The position numbers and the translations under genes were made by a program. The notes beneath the pieces were generated by a model. That model was given only the letters and a program-made list of their open reading frames with translations. It was not told the DNA's origin and did no database searches. This document shows positions 28,228-37,400 of a DNA stretch of 64,000 bases, one piece after another. Each line of letters opens with the position of its first letter. The stretch's first letter is position 1. This DNA comes from Streptomyces syringium (GTDB taxonomy: Bacteria; Actinomycetota; Actinomycetes; Streptomycetales; Streptomycetaceae): contig NZ_JAGIOH010000001.1 in the NCBI RefSeq assembly GCF_017876625.1, forward strand, positions 2,604,001 to 2,668,000, read 5' to 3'.

Positions 28228-28845
28228 TCAGGCCCCGGTGCCGCCGCCGCCCGGAACGCCGGAGGCGTAGGTGATGATCTCGTCGATGATCCCGTACTCC
28301 TTGGCCTCCTCCGCGGTGAACCAACGGTCACGGTCACCGTCGCGGATGATCGTCTCCACCGTCTGGCCGGTGTGCTCCGCGGTGATCTGCGCCATGCGCT
28401 TCTTCGTGCGGAGCAGCTGCTCGGCCTGGATCTTGATGTCCGAGGCGGTGCCGCCGAGGCCCGCGGAGCCCTGGTGCATGAGGATGTCCGAGTTCGGCAG
28501 CGCGAAGCGCTTGCCCGGGGTGCCCGCGGTCAGCAGGAACTGCCCCATGGAGGCCGCGAGGCCCATCGCGATCGTGACCACGTCGTTCTTGATGTAACGC
28601 ATGGTGTCGTAGATCGCGAAGCCGGCGGTCACCGAGCCACCGGGCGAGTTGATGTAAAGGAAGATGTCCTTGTCCGGCTCCGCGGCCAGCAGCAGCAACT
28701 GCGCACAGATCTTGTTCGCGATCTCGTCGTCGACCTGCTGGCCGAGGAAGATGATCCGCTCCCCGAGCAGCCGGTTGTAGACCTGGTCGCCGAGGCCACC
28801 ACCGAAGGCAATCTCACCGGCGGCGGAAGGCATCAGATTCGTCAC
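28228..28845 (-). CDS. clpP1: ClpP1, ATP-dependent protease proteolytic subunit
   Basis: 205 residues from the GTG at 28843-28845, chosen because AGGTGG lies about six bases upstream; ATG at 28833 is the alternative. Catalytic residues: S99 (GLAASMG), H124 (LMHQGSAG) and D173 ([10 protein letters not shown]). First gene of the clpP1-clpP2 operon. Its upstream region has a ClgR-like operator and a TAGGGT -10 on the minus strand, consistent with ClgR activation known for Streptomyces clpP1. Confidence 0.96.
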   Translation of the reverse strand: MTNLMPSAAGEIAFGGGLGDQVYNRLLGERIIFLGQQVDDEIANKICAQLLLLAAEPDKDIFLYINSPGGSVTAGFAIYDTMRYIKNDVVTIAMGLAASMGQFLLTAGTPGKRFALPNSDILMHQGSAGLGGTASDIKIQAEQLLRTKKRMAQITAEHTGQTVETIIRDGDRDRWFTAEEAKEYGIIDEIITYASGVPGGGGTGA

Positions 28846-28967
28846 GTATCCACCTGCTCGTCTCTGACGGCAACGGGCCGTCTCCGCGTCTTCTACCTGA
28901 GGTCGGGGATGGTGCGGCCAGTCCTGCCCGGCCCGCTCCCACGTCTCCCCTGCCCTCGTATCTACGG

Positions 28968-29029
28968 ACCCTAACGCGCTGTCCGGCGGGCGCCATCCCG
29001 CATCAGGAACTGTTCGCTCTGAGCGCAGG
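28968..29029 (-). promoter_or_regulatory. clpP1 promoter with ClgR-like operator
   Basis: On the minus strand TAGGGT (28973-28968) fits a Streptomyces -10. About 50 bp upstream is an inverted repeat, CGCTCAGAGCG (29025-29015), inside TGTTCGCTCTGAGCGCAGG as read on the plus strand. It fits the actinobacterial ClgR consensus CGCYNANRGCG as I remember it. No good -35 is visible, as expected for an activator-dependent promoter. Confidence 0.65.
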
Positions 29030-29059
29030 TTCCAGGGGCCCTGACAGGCCCCGGAGACC

Positions 29060-29102
29060 ACGGACGGGCCCGTACGTGCGAAACACGTACGGGCCCGTCC
29101 GT
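29060..29102 (-). terminator. tig terminator
   Basis: Perfect 19-bp stem (29060-29078 with 29084-29102) and 5-nt loop, 33 bp beyond the tig stop. It insulates the clpP1 promoter from tig transcription. Confidence 0.9.
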
Positions 29103-29135
29103 AAGGGGTTCTGCGGGCTGCGCAGAGGCCTGGGA

Positions 29136-30518
29136 TCAGGCCTCGGTCTTCTCCTCGGCGGCCTCGGCCGTCTCGGTGGCGGCCTCGACCGTCTCGGCGG
29201 TCTCGTCCTCGTCGTCCAGGTCGACGACCTCGCCGTTGGTGTCCTTGACCGTGGCGGCCTCGACGACGGTCGCGAGGGCCTTGCCGCGGGCGACCTCACC
29301 GACGAGCATCGGCACCTGGCCACCCTCGACGACGGCCTGGGCGAACTGGTCGGGGCTCATGCCGGAGGACTGCGCACGGCGCATGAGGTGCTCGGTGAGC
29401 TCCTCCTGGCCGACCGACAGCTTCTCCTTGTTGACGATCTCGTCGAGGACGAACTGGGTCTTGATGCCCTTCTCGGCCTGCTCCTTGAGCTCGGCGTCGA
29501 AGTCCTCGGCGGACTTGCCCTGGATCTCCAGGTACTTCGCCAGGTCCAGGCCCATCTGACCCAGCTGGTGGTGCTCCAGGTTGTGCTTGCGGGTGTTGAC
29601 CTCGTCCTCGAGAAGCTTCTCGGGCATCGGGACCTCGACGAGCTTCAGCAGCTCCTCGAGCACCTTCTCCTGGGCCTGGGTGGCCTGGTCGTACTTCTTC
29701 ATCCGGCCGAGACGCTTGACGCTGTCCGCGCGCAGCTCCTCGAGCGTGTCGAACTCGCTCGCCAGCTGGGCGAAGTCGTCGTCCAGCTCGGGCAGTTCAC
29801 GGGCCTTGACGGCGGTGACGACGACCGTGACCTCGGCCTCCTTGCCCTCGGCGCTGCCGCCCTTGAGCTCGGAGGTGAAGGTGGCGGTGCCGCCGGCCTC
29901 GAGGCCGGTCACGGCCTCGTCGATGCCGTCCAGGAGCTGGCCGGAACCGATGGTGTAGTCGACGCCGGTGGCGACGCCGTCCTCCAGCACCTCGCCGTCG
30001 ACCTTGGCCTCCAGGTCGACGGTGACGATGTCGCCCTCGGCGGCGGCGCGCTCGACCGGGGAGGTGGTGGCGAAGCGGTCACGGAGCTGCTCGAGCGACT
30101 TCTCGACGTCCTCGTCCGACACCTCGACGGCGTCGACGGTGACCTCGATGCCGGAGTAGTCCGGGATCTCGAGGGCCGGGCGGATGTCCACCTCGGCGGT
30201 GAAGGCCAGCAGCTCGCCGTCCTTCAGCTCCGTGATGTCCACCTCGGGCTGGCCCAGCGGGTTCAGGTCGGCCTCGTTGACCGCCTCGGTGTAGAACTTC
30301 GGCAGCGCGTCGTTGACGGCCTCCTCCAGCACCGCACCACGGCCGAACCGCTGGTCGATGACGCGGGCCGGGATCTTGCCCTGACGGAAGCCCTTCACCG
30401 TGACCTGCTGGTTGATCTTCTTGTACGCCGCGTCGAGGCTGGCCTTGAGCTCCTCGAAGGGCACCTCGACAGTGAGCCGAACCCGAGTCGGGTTCAGGGT
30501 CTCCACGGCGCTCTTCAC
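29136..30518 (-). CDS. tig: Trigger factor, ribosome-associated chaperone
   Basis: 460 residues from the GTG at 30516-30518, which has AAGGAG eight bases upstream; the frame is open further but not protein-like. The ribosome-binding signature G-F-R-Q-G-K-I-P is near residue 44. An FKBP-type prolyl isomerase domain (about 150-240) and a helical C-terminal chaperone domain follow, with an acidic Glu/Ala/Thr tail typical of actinobacteria. It binds nascent chains at the ribosome exit. It is upstream of, but terminated before, clpP1. Confidence 0.97.
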   Translation of the reverse strand: MKSAVETLNPTRVRLTVEVPFEELKASLDAAYKKINQQVTVKGFRQGKIPARVIDQRFGRGAVLEEAVNDALPKFYTEAVNEADLNPLGQPEVDITELKDGELLAFTAEVDIRPALEIPDYSGIEVTVDAVEVSDEDVEKSLEQLRDRFATTSPVERAAAEGDIVTVDLEAKVDGEVLEDGVATGVDYTIGSGQLLDGIDEAVTGLEAGGTATFTSELKGGSAEGKEAEVTVVVTAVKARELPELDDDFAQLASEFDTLEELRADSVKRLGRMKKYDQATQAQEKVLEELLKLVEVPMPEKLLEDEVNTRKHNLEHHQLGQMGLDLAKYLEIQGKSAEDFDAELKEQAEKGIKTQFVLDEIVNKEKLSVGQEELTEHLMRRAQSSGMSPDQFAQAVVEGGQVPMLVGEVARGKALATVVEAATVKDTNGEVVDLDDEDETAETVEAATETAEAAEEKTEA

Positions 30519-30680
30519 GGTTCGGTCTCCTTGGGGCTGACTGCTGGGTTTCCGCTGAGGTTCAGCGCTCCGCGCCCGGCAGAGAGACACACAGGCGCGC
30601 AGCTTGCATAGTAACCGCAAGCAGGTTGAGCCCCACAATGTGATCTTGGCCGTGCGGCGCGTACAGACGAGCGGGACGGG

Positions 30681-30766
30681 CCGGAAAACCTCTGGACGCT
30701 CCGGAAAACACCGGAAAACGTCCGGAAACGGCGGGCGATCTCAAAAAACCGGGAAACCCGGAAAAC
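30681..30766. repeat. Cluster of CCGGAAAAC motifs upstream of tig
   Basis: CCGGAAAAC occurs at 30681, 30701, 30711 and 30758, with CCGGAAAC at 30722. The cluster is A-rich for this genome and sits between the tig start and tRNA-Pro. It may be a binding site or promoter element; function unknown. Confidence 0.55.
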
Positions 30767-30778
30767 ATGTCGTGCTGG

Positions 30779-30852
30779 TCGGGGTGGCCGGATTCGAACC
30801 GACGACCTTCCGCTCCCAAAGCGGACGCGCTACCAAGCTGCGCCACACCCCG
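30779..30852 (-). tRNA. tRNA-Pro (anticodon TGG)
   Basis: 74 nt with discriminator. Acceptor CGGGGTG pairs with CACCCCG; D-arm GCGCAGCTTGGTAGCGC; anticodon loop CTTTGGGAG reads TGG; T-arm GTCGGTTCGAATCC. CCA is not encoded. It lies 260 bp upstream of tig on the same strand. Confidence 0.96.
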
Positions 30853-31140
30853 TCGGTGCGACACGTAGGGTACATGCCCGAAGGCCCCTTGGTGCACGCG
30901 ATTTCCGCGCAGGTCATCCCGGTGGGTCCAGGGGGACGACGGGGACGGATGGTGATCGACCGGTGATCGACCGGCGACCGCCCCGACGGCGGCCGGCCGA
31001 CGGCCGTCGGCGAGTCGTTCCGGACAACCGGCGCGGGGGTCCGACGCCGTCGATCAGCGGCGTGGAGGGCCACAACACCTCGCCGCTCACCCCTGATACG
31101 ATGACCGCGTTCTTCGCCGCACAGGCGGAGCACCGACCCG

Positions 31141-31211
31141 GCGGGCGTAGCTCAATGGTAGAGCCCCAGTCTTCCAAACTGGCTACGCGGGTTCGATTCC
31201 CGTCGCCCGCT
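31141..31211 (+). tRNA. tRNA-Gly (anticodon TCC)
   Basis: 71 nt plus encoded CCA at 31212-31214. Acceptor GCGGGCG/CGCCCGC, D-loop with AATGGTAGAG, anticodon loop CTTCCAA, T-arm GGGTTCGATTCCC. A TACGAT at 31097-31102 is a possible -10. It points away from tRNA-Pro, and the island discussed in the findings begins about 1.8 kb beyond it. Confidence 0.97.
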
Positions 31212-31293
31212 CCAGCGCACGCCCTCGGCCCCGGCCGGGGGCGTTTCGCATGCCCGTCGGGCCGCCCGCCGGCACGGCCCGGTGTGCCCGCGG

Positions 31294-31491
31294 TCAGAAC
31301 TTGATGTTGTTGATCGTCTCGGCGATCGAGTTGAGGAACCGCTGGATCGGCTCCGCCATGCTCGTGTTCTTGAGGAAGAAACCGAAGAGTATGGCGACGA
31401 TCGCCGGGCCGGCCTTGATGTTGCCCGCGCGGTACATCACCACCAGGATGATCGCCAGAAGTAACACCACAGACAGTGAAACAGTGGTCAC
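31294..31491 (-). CDS. Small single-span membrane protein, unknown function
   Basis: 65 residues. A hydrophobic helix at about 6-20 (LSVVLLLAIILVVMY), a second hydrophobic stretch (AIVAILFGFFL, 30-40) and a polar tail. The layout recalls short spread (Spd-like) or accessory membrane peptides of actinomycete conjugative elements, but this is only a resemblance. Translation of the plus strand tRNA neighbour does not overlap it. No ribosome site is strong. It faces tRNA-Gly. Confidence 0.6.
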   Translation of the reverse strand: MTTVSLSVVLLLAIILVVMYRAGNIKAGPAIVAILFGFFLKNTSMAEPIQRFLNSIAETINNIKF

Positions 31492-31683
31492 AACTGATCA
31501 CCCCTCGGTCGGAATCCCTTGGCCGCCCCCCGGAGGACATGGTGCCCCCCGGACCCCGCTCGGCAACCATCGTGCCATCAACTCGCCCGCCAGTGGGGCG
31601 CCGTGACGATTCGCCAACGGAATCACAACGGGGTCACCGAGGAGGCTTTTGCGGCGGTTTACCGAAGATCGCGGAGGTAAGCC

Positions 31684-32901
31684 ATGGGCCGTGTGCGTAC
31701 GTACGGGCAAGGTTTTACGCGTTCCGCTTCCGCCGCTAGGGTGCCTCGAATGTCCCCCACCGCCACGCCTCCCGCGCGCCCCGTGGCCTCCGCTTCCGCC
31801 GCCTCCGGGCCGGGTGCGGCGCCGGTACCGCCGCCCGCCCCGGCCCCCGCCCCGCAGCGTGACCCCTTCTTCGACAACGCGAAGTACCTGGCGATCGTCC
31901 TGGTCGCCCTGGGGCACGCCTGGGAGCCGCTCACCCACGGCGGCCGGGCGGCGACGGCGCTGTACATGACGGTGTACGCGTTCCACATGCCGGCCTTCAT
32001 CCTGATCTCCGGCTACTTCTCCCGTGGCTTCGACATGAGCCCCGCCAAGCTCAAGCGGCTGCTCACGGGCGTCGTCGTGCCGTACCTGATCTTCGAGGTC
32101 GCGTACACGTACTTTCAGCACTGGGCGGAGGACGACGCGCCCGACGAGGCGATCTCGCTGCTCAATCCCTGGTACCTGAACTGGTTCCTGGCCGCGCTGT
32201 TCGTCTGGCGGCTGACCACCCCGATCTGGAAACTGATCCGCTGGCCGGTGCCGGTCGCCTTCGTCATCGCGATCCTCGCCGAGCTCTCCCCCGAGGTCGG
32301 CACCGACTTCGATCTCCAACGGGTGATGCAGTTCCTGCCGTTCTTCGTGATCGGGCTGCACATGAAGCCCGAACACTTCCACCTCGTGCGCAAGCGCTGG
32401 GTGCGGATCGCCGCGGTGCCGGTCTTCGCGGCCGCCGTCGCGGTCGCCTACTGGCTCGCGCCGACCATGGACACCGCGTGGTTCTACCACAACGACAGCG
32501 TCCAGGAACTCGACGCACCGCTGTGGGCCGCGCCCGTGATGCAGCTCGCGCTCTTCGCCTGCGCGGCCGTACTGATCGCCTGCTTCTTCGCCTGGGTGCC
32601 GGGGCGGACGGTGTGGTTCACGGCGCTCGGCGCGGGGACCCTGTACGGGTATCTGCTGCACGGCTTCCTGATCAAGCTGTCGCGCTGGTGGGAGTGGTAC
32701 GACGCCTACGCGTGGATCCGGCAGCCGGTGGGCGAGGTCGTCGTGACACTGCTCGCGATCGCGATGATGACCGCGCTGTGCAGCAAGCCGGTGCGGAGGG
32801 TTTTCCGCTTCGCGATGGAGCCGAAGATGGAGTGGGCCTTCGTCAAGGACACCGCCTCCGGGAAGGCTTCCGGGAAGGCTTCCGCGACGCGGGGTCGTTG
32901 A
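31684..32901 (+). CDS. Acyltransferase 3 family membrane protein
   Basis: 405 residues if the ATG at 31684 is used, which has GGAGG six bases upstream. An in-frame ATG at 31750 would give 383 residues and sits just behind a promoter (see separate entry). After an Ala/Pro-rich head the family start FFDNAKYLAIVLVALGHAW carries the conserved histidine, and FHMPAFILISGYFS follows. About ten helices are present; LGAGTLYGYLLHGFLI holds the conserved C-terminal histidine. Related proteins acetylate or acylate sugars and lipids at the membrane. A 24-bp hairpin ends the unit. Confidence 0.85.
   Translation: MGRVRTYGQGFTRSASAARVPRMSPTATPPARPVASASAASGPGAAPVPPPAPAPAPQRDPFFDNAKYLAIVLVALGHAWEPLTHGGRAATALYMTVYAFHMPAFILISGYFSRGFDMSPAKLKRLLTGVVVPYLIFEVAYTYFQHWAEDDAPDEAISLLNPWYLNWFLAALFVWRLTTPIWKLIRWPVPVAFVIAILAELSPEVGTDFDLQRVMQFLPFFVIGLHMKPEHFHLVRKRWVRIAAVPVFAAAVAVAYWLAPTMDTAWFYHNDSVQELDAPLWAAPVMQLALFACAAVLIACFFAWVPGRTVWFTALGAGTLYGYLLHGFLIKLSRWWEWYDAYAWIRQPVGEVVVTLLAIAMMTALCSKPVRRVFRFAMEPKMEWAFVKDTASGKASGKASATRGR
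31713..31742 (+). promoter_or_regulatory. Candidate leaderless promoter for the acyltransferase
   Basis: TTTTAC (31713-31718), 18-bp spacer, TAGGGT (31737-31742). Transcription would start near 31749-31750, exactly at the in-frame ATG, giving a leaderless mRNA. It conflicts with the Shine-Dalgarno start at 31684. Confidence 0.5.
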
Positions 32902-32920
32902 GCGGGCGCCCTGCGGGCGC

Positions 32921-32994
32921 GTCCTCAATCGCCGGACGGGCTGCAAGTGCAGCCCGTCCGGCGATTGAGGACACCGCCGCGCAGCGGTGGTGCA
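32921..32994. repeat. Dispersed palindromic repeat, locus C (complete, terminator-like)
   Basis: Perfect 24-bp stem (32921-32944 with 32949-32972) and a 4-nt loop, followed by a smaller CACCGC/GCGGTG hairpin. The right arm with its flank (32949-32994) is identical over 46 bp to 57042-57087. It lies between convergent genes and 10 bp before the last T7SS gene stop. Confidence 0.88.
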
Positions 32995-33004
32995 GGCGAC
33001 GGAC

Positions 33005-34432
33005 CTAGAGCGGCGGCGCCCCGCGCAGATGGCGGACGAGCTGCTCGAGGGCGGTCCAGCTCTCCGCGGACTCGCCGTCGCCGAGCGGGTAGTAGTAGCC
33101 CGGCCGGGCGCTCGGGCCCAGCTGCACCGGGCGGTCCTTCAGCGGCGTCCTGCTCGCGATGTCGCGCCCCGCCTCCCGGACCTCCGCGGGGCCCAGGACG
33201 AAGGCGTACGGCAGCGGCGGGCGCTCGAAGCGGGGCGGGGCGCTCAGGTCCCGGCGCGCCTCGCGCAGCTGGCACATCATGGTCTTCAGCCCGTGCCGGG
33301 TCACCAGCTCGCCGGCCAGCTCCGGCAGCGCCTCCAGGGGCAGCTGCTCATCGGGGCCGTAGCCCAGGGTGAGCGTGACGTCCTCCTCCACACCCTCCGA
33401 GGTGCGGATCACGCGGAGAGTGGCGACGGCCGGCCGCTCCGGGGTGCCGACGACCACCGTCCAGGTGGGCTGGGGCGCGCGCCCGTACGCCAGCTCGGTC
33501 AGCTGCCGCCGCGACCAGATCAGACCGGCCGGCTCCGACGTCCCCCAGCCGGCCGGGGGGCCGCCGGTCAGCGCCTGCCAGGCGGCTTCCAGCGCGCCGC
33601 CGAGCACGAGGTCCGCCTCGGGCTGGTGCAGGGTGCGGAAGGAGACGATGAGCTGACGCTCGCCGGTGGCCTGGACCTCGGTGAAGGCGTCCGCCACCGG
33701 GCTCTCGCCGCTCTCGTCCCGGTCCGGGGAGAAGGCACCGTCCTGCCAGCGCAGTACCGCGCCGGTCAGCCCGTCGTAGTAGCCGCACCGCTCGTCCTGC
33801 ACCACCCAGCGCGAGGGCGTGGACTGCACCAGCATGCGGGTGGGCAGGGACAGGCGGCAGTGCGGCGGGGTGACGATCTGCAGGGACCGGTCGCTCTCCA
33901 CGGTGGCCCGCAGTGCCTCGGAGAGCCAGCTCGTCATCGGGACGACCGGGCGGTCCTGGAGGACGACGGCGGCCTCGTCGGTGAGCATGTCGACGGCCGG
34001 CTGGGCGGCGGCGGGGACCGGGACGGCCGTGATGCCCGAGACGTCGACCGGGCGGGCCGCGCCGGCGGTGCCGGGGGCGTCCGGCGGCCAGACCCGGCCG
34101 CCCAGCAGCATCGTCAGCCGGGCCGCGAAGGCCCCCGCGAGCTGCTCGGCCTGGGGGACGCCCGTGGTGGCGCGGGCCTCGATCCACCACGCCGGGCCGT
34201 CACCGGACGGCTCGGCTCCGGGGCCCAGCAGCCGGGCCGCCTCGCCCGGCACCTGGAGCATCAGCGGCGCCTCGATCGAGACGAGCGGCCGGCCCTCGGC
34301 GTCGCACAGCTGGACCACGGCTCCCTCGCCGGTGGTCCCGACCAGCAGGTCCGGGCCGCCGGCGAGCAGGCCCGCCAGGACGCTCAGCGCGTCCGGCATG
34401 CGCTCGGTGAGCGCGATCACATCCTTGGTCAT
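33005..34432 (-). CDS. DUF6177 family T7SS-associated protein
   Basis: 475 residues, soluble, with no membrane segment. The pattern of an N-terminal domain, W-x-I-E-A-R (about 82-87), and a C-terminal domain ending HLRGAPPL recalls DUF6177 proteins of Streptomyces type VII secretion loci. No catalytic motif is visible; its role is unknown. It is not EccE, which has N-terminal membrane helices. Its start lies 16 bp after the EccC stop, so it is the last gene of the secretion operon, ended by the 24-bp hairpin at 32921-32972. Confidence 0.7.
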   Translation of the reverse strand: MTKDVIALTERMPDALSVLAGLLAGGPDLLVGTTGEGAVVQLCDAEGRPLVSIEAPLMLQVPGEAARLLGPGAEPSGDGPAWWIEARATTGVPQAEQLAGAFAARLTMLLGGRVWPPDAPGTAGAARPVDVSGITAVPVPAAAQPAVDMLTDEAAVVLQDRPVVPMTSWLSEALRATVESDRSLQIVTPPHCRLSLPTRMLVQSTPSRWVVQDERCGYYDGLTGAVLRWQDGAFSPDRDESGESPVADAFTEVQATGERQLIVSFRTLHQPEADLVLGGALEAAWQALTGGPPAGWGTSEPAGLIWSRRQLTELAYGRAPQPTWTVVVGTPERPAVATLRVIRTSEGVEEDVTLTLGYGPDEQLPLEALPELAGELVTRHGLKTMMCQLREARRDLSAPPRFERPPLPYAFVLGPAEVREAGRDIASRTPLKDRPVQLGPSARPGYYYPLGDGESAESWTALEQLVRHLRGAPPL

Positions 34433-34448
34433 GCGGTGTTCCCCCTGG

Positions 34449-37400
34449 TCATGCGCGGTCGGCTGTCGTCTCGGTGTCGCCGTCCGCGACGGCGAGCGCC
34501 GTCTGGATCAGCCGGGTCGTCTCGCCCCGGCGCACGAGCGTGCCGCGCCCGGGCGGCTGGGCGCTCGCGTAGACGCCGGGGAAGAGCTGGCCCTCCTGCC
34601 GGTCGCCGGTCATGACGACCGCCGTCGTGCCGCTCTCCCGGAGCGTCATCAGGAACGGCTCGTACAGCGCCCGCGAGGCTCCCGCCACCCTGCGGGTGAC
34701 GACGAAGTGCAGGCCGATGTCCTGTGCGGAGGGGATGAACGGCATGAACGGCGCGAGCGGTTGCTGGCCGCCGGTGGTGAGGATGTCGTAGTCGTCGATG
34801 AGGATGACGATGCGCGGACCCGAGTACCAGGTGCCGGACGCGAGGGCGTCCTGGGCGGCGAGGTCGTCGGGCATGCGCTTCTCGAGCTCGGTGGCGATGC
34901 CGGCGGCCAGCGCGCCGCACAGCCGGGAGTTGTGGGCGTAGCCGCCGCGGTACTCCTCGGGCACCAGCTTGCGCAGGCCGCGGCGCGGGTCCATGACGGC
35001 GAAGACGATCTCCTCGTCGGAGTAGCGCTCCATGAGCCCCTGGGTGATCAGGCGCAGCAGATTGGTCTTCCCGCACTCGCTGTCGCCCAGGATCATCAGG
35101 TGCTGGTCGCGCTTGAACAGATCGAGCAGGACGGGCGCGAGGGCCGTCTGGTCCAGGCCGAGGGGCACCCGGTTGGGCTCGGCCGTCACGGACGGCAGGG
35201 AGGCGGCGGGGATGCGGGTGGGCAGCACCCTGACCCGCTGGGCGCCGTCGCCGGACCAGGACGAATGGATCACCATGGCCGCCTGTTCGACGGCCGGGCC
35301 CAGGTCGGAGGCCGAGGCGAGGGAGTCGATGCGGGGCAGCGCCGTCTGGGCGAAGAGCTTGCCGTCGGTCAGGACGCGGCCCTTCTCGTCCGGGGCCAGG
35401 GTCTCGGCGAGCTTGCGGTCGATGCTGGAGTCGCCGGGGTCGTTCAGCCGCAGCTCGACGCGGGTGCCGAACAGGGACTGGGTGGCGATGCGGACGTCGT
35501 TCCAGCGCAGCATGCCCGCGACGACGTGGATGCCGTAGCCGCCGCCGCGCTTGAGCAGGTCGGTGACCGTCTCCTCGATCTCGTCGAAGTCGTCGCGCAG
35601 GGCGCCGAAGCCGTCGATGAGGAGCACGATCTCGGTCGAGGACAGCTCGGGGAGCCGGCCCTCGGCGCGCAGTTCGCGCAGCCGCTCGACGGAGTCGATG
35701 CCGTGCTCGCGGAAGAGTTCCTCGCGGGCGGCGAGCATGCCGCGGACCTCTTCGACCGTGCGGACGGCGCGTTCGCGGTCGGCGCGGCCGGCGATGCCGC
35801 CGACGTGCGGGAGCCCGGAGAGGGCGGCGAGGCCGCCGCCGATGAGGTCGAGTCCGTAGATGCCGACCTCACGCGGCGTGTGCGTCATGGCGAGGGACAG
35901 GGCCAGGGTGCGCAGCAGGGTGGTCTTGCCGGACTGGGGGCCGCCGATGACGGCGGCGTGGCCGCCGGCGACGGTGAGGTCGAGGACCCACTGCCCCTGC
36001 CACTGCTTGGCCGGGTCGTCGAGGAGACCGATCGGCACCTTGAGCGGGCCGGGCCGGACGGCCAGCTGCATGCCGCGCTCGCCGGCCCGGAGCGGGCCCG
36101 CCGAGGTGTCCAGGGCGATGGCCCGGGGCAGCGGCGGCAGCCAGATGCCGCGGGTGGGCCGGGCGGCGTCGCTGAGCTGGTCGACGACGACGGACATGAC
36201 GGTGGGGCCGGGGTTGCGGTGGCGCATGGCCGGCTGGCTGTCGCCGGGGGCCGCCTCGGGCTCGCCGAGGGTGTTGAAGTCCGGGTAGGGGTGGACGACC
36301 GGTCCGTCGTCCTCGACGTCCCGGGCGACCGGGCCGTGGTAGGGGCCGGAGACGAAGCTCGCCTTGAACCGCTCGTAGGCGCTGGTGTCGACCTTGAGGT
36401 AGCCGAAGCCGGGGATGGGCGGCAGGTGGAAGGCGTCGGTGGTGTCCAGCACCGTGCGGGACTCGTCGGCGGAGAAGGTGCGCAGGCCGAGCCGGTAGGA
36501 GAGGTAGGTGTCCAGGCCCTTGAGCTTGCCGCCCTCGATGCGCTGGCTGGAGAGCAGCAGGTGCACGCCGATGGAGCGGCCGATGCGGCCGATGGACAGG
36601 AACAGGTCGATGAAGTCGGGTTTGGCGGTGAGGAGTTCGCCGAACTCGTCGATGACGACGAAGAGGTGCGGCAGCGGCTCCAGGTCGGGCCGGGTCTCGC
36701 GCAGGGCGGCGTAGTGGCCGATGTCGGCGATGTTCCCGGCGTCCTTGAGGACCTGCTGGCGGCGCTGTACCTCGCCGGCGAGGGAGGAGTGGACGCGCTC
36801 GACGAGCCCGGCCTGGTTCTCCAGGTTGGTGATGACGCCGGCGACGTGCGGCAGGTCGGCGAACGGCGCGAAGGTGGCACCGCCCTTGTAGTCGACGAGG
36901 ACCATGGCGAGGTCCTCGGGCGGGTGGGTGGCGACCAGGGCCAGTACCAGGGTGCGCAGCAGCTCGCTCTTGCCGGAGCCGGTGGCGCCGACGCACAGGC
37001 CGTGCGGACCCATGCCGAGTTCGGAGGATTCCTTGAGGTCGAGCAGCACGGGCTGGCGGGAGTCGCTGATGCCGATGGGTACGCGCAGGAAGGCGCGTTC
37101 GCCGCGGGGCCGCCACAGTTCCCGGACGTCCAGGGCGGCGGGGTCCTCGACGCCGAGCATCTCGGCGAAGTCGACGGGGCCGGAGAGCGGGGCGTCGACG
37201 AGGGATTCGGGGGACAGCCGCAGCGGGGACAGCAGGCGGGCGAGGCCCTCGGCGCCGGGGGCCGTGGCCCGGTCGGCGGTGCCGTGGGAGGTGACGGGCT
37301 CGGCGGGGCGCAGGTCCTCGATGTGGACCTGGTCGCCGTCGACGGTGATGCGCAGGGAGACCTGGCCGGGCTCCTGCACCCGCTCGGCCACCAGGTGCAG

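Noticed and set aside
31141..31214. Attachment site at tRNA-Gly
   Set aside because: No second copy of the tRNA 3' end was found in the window and no integrase is present.
33005..34432. EccE identity for the last T7SS gene
   Set aside because: No N-terminal membrane helices; fits DUF6177 better.
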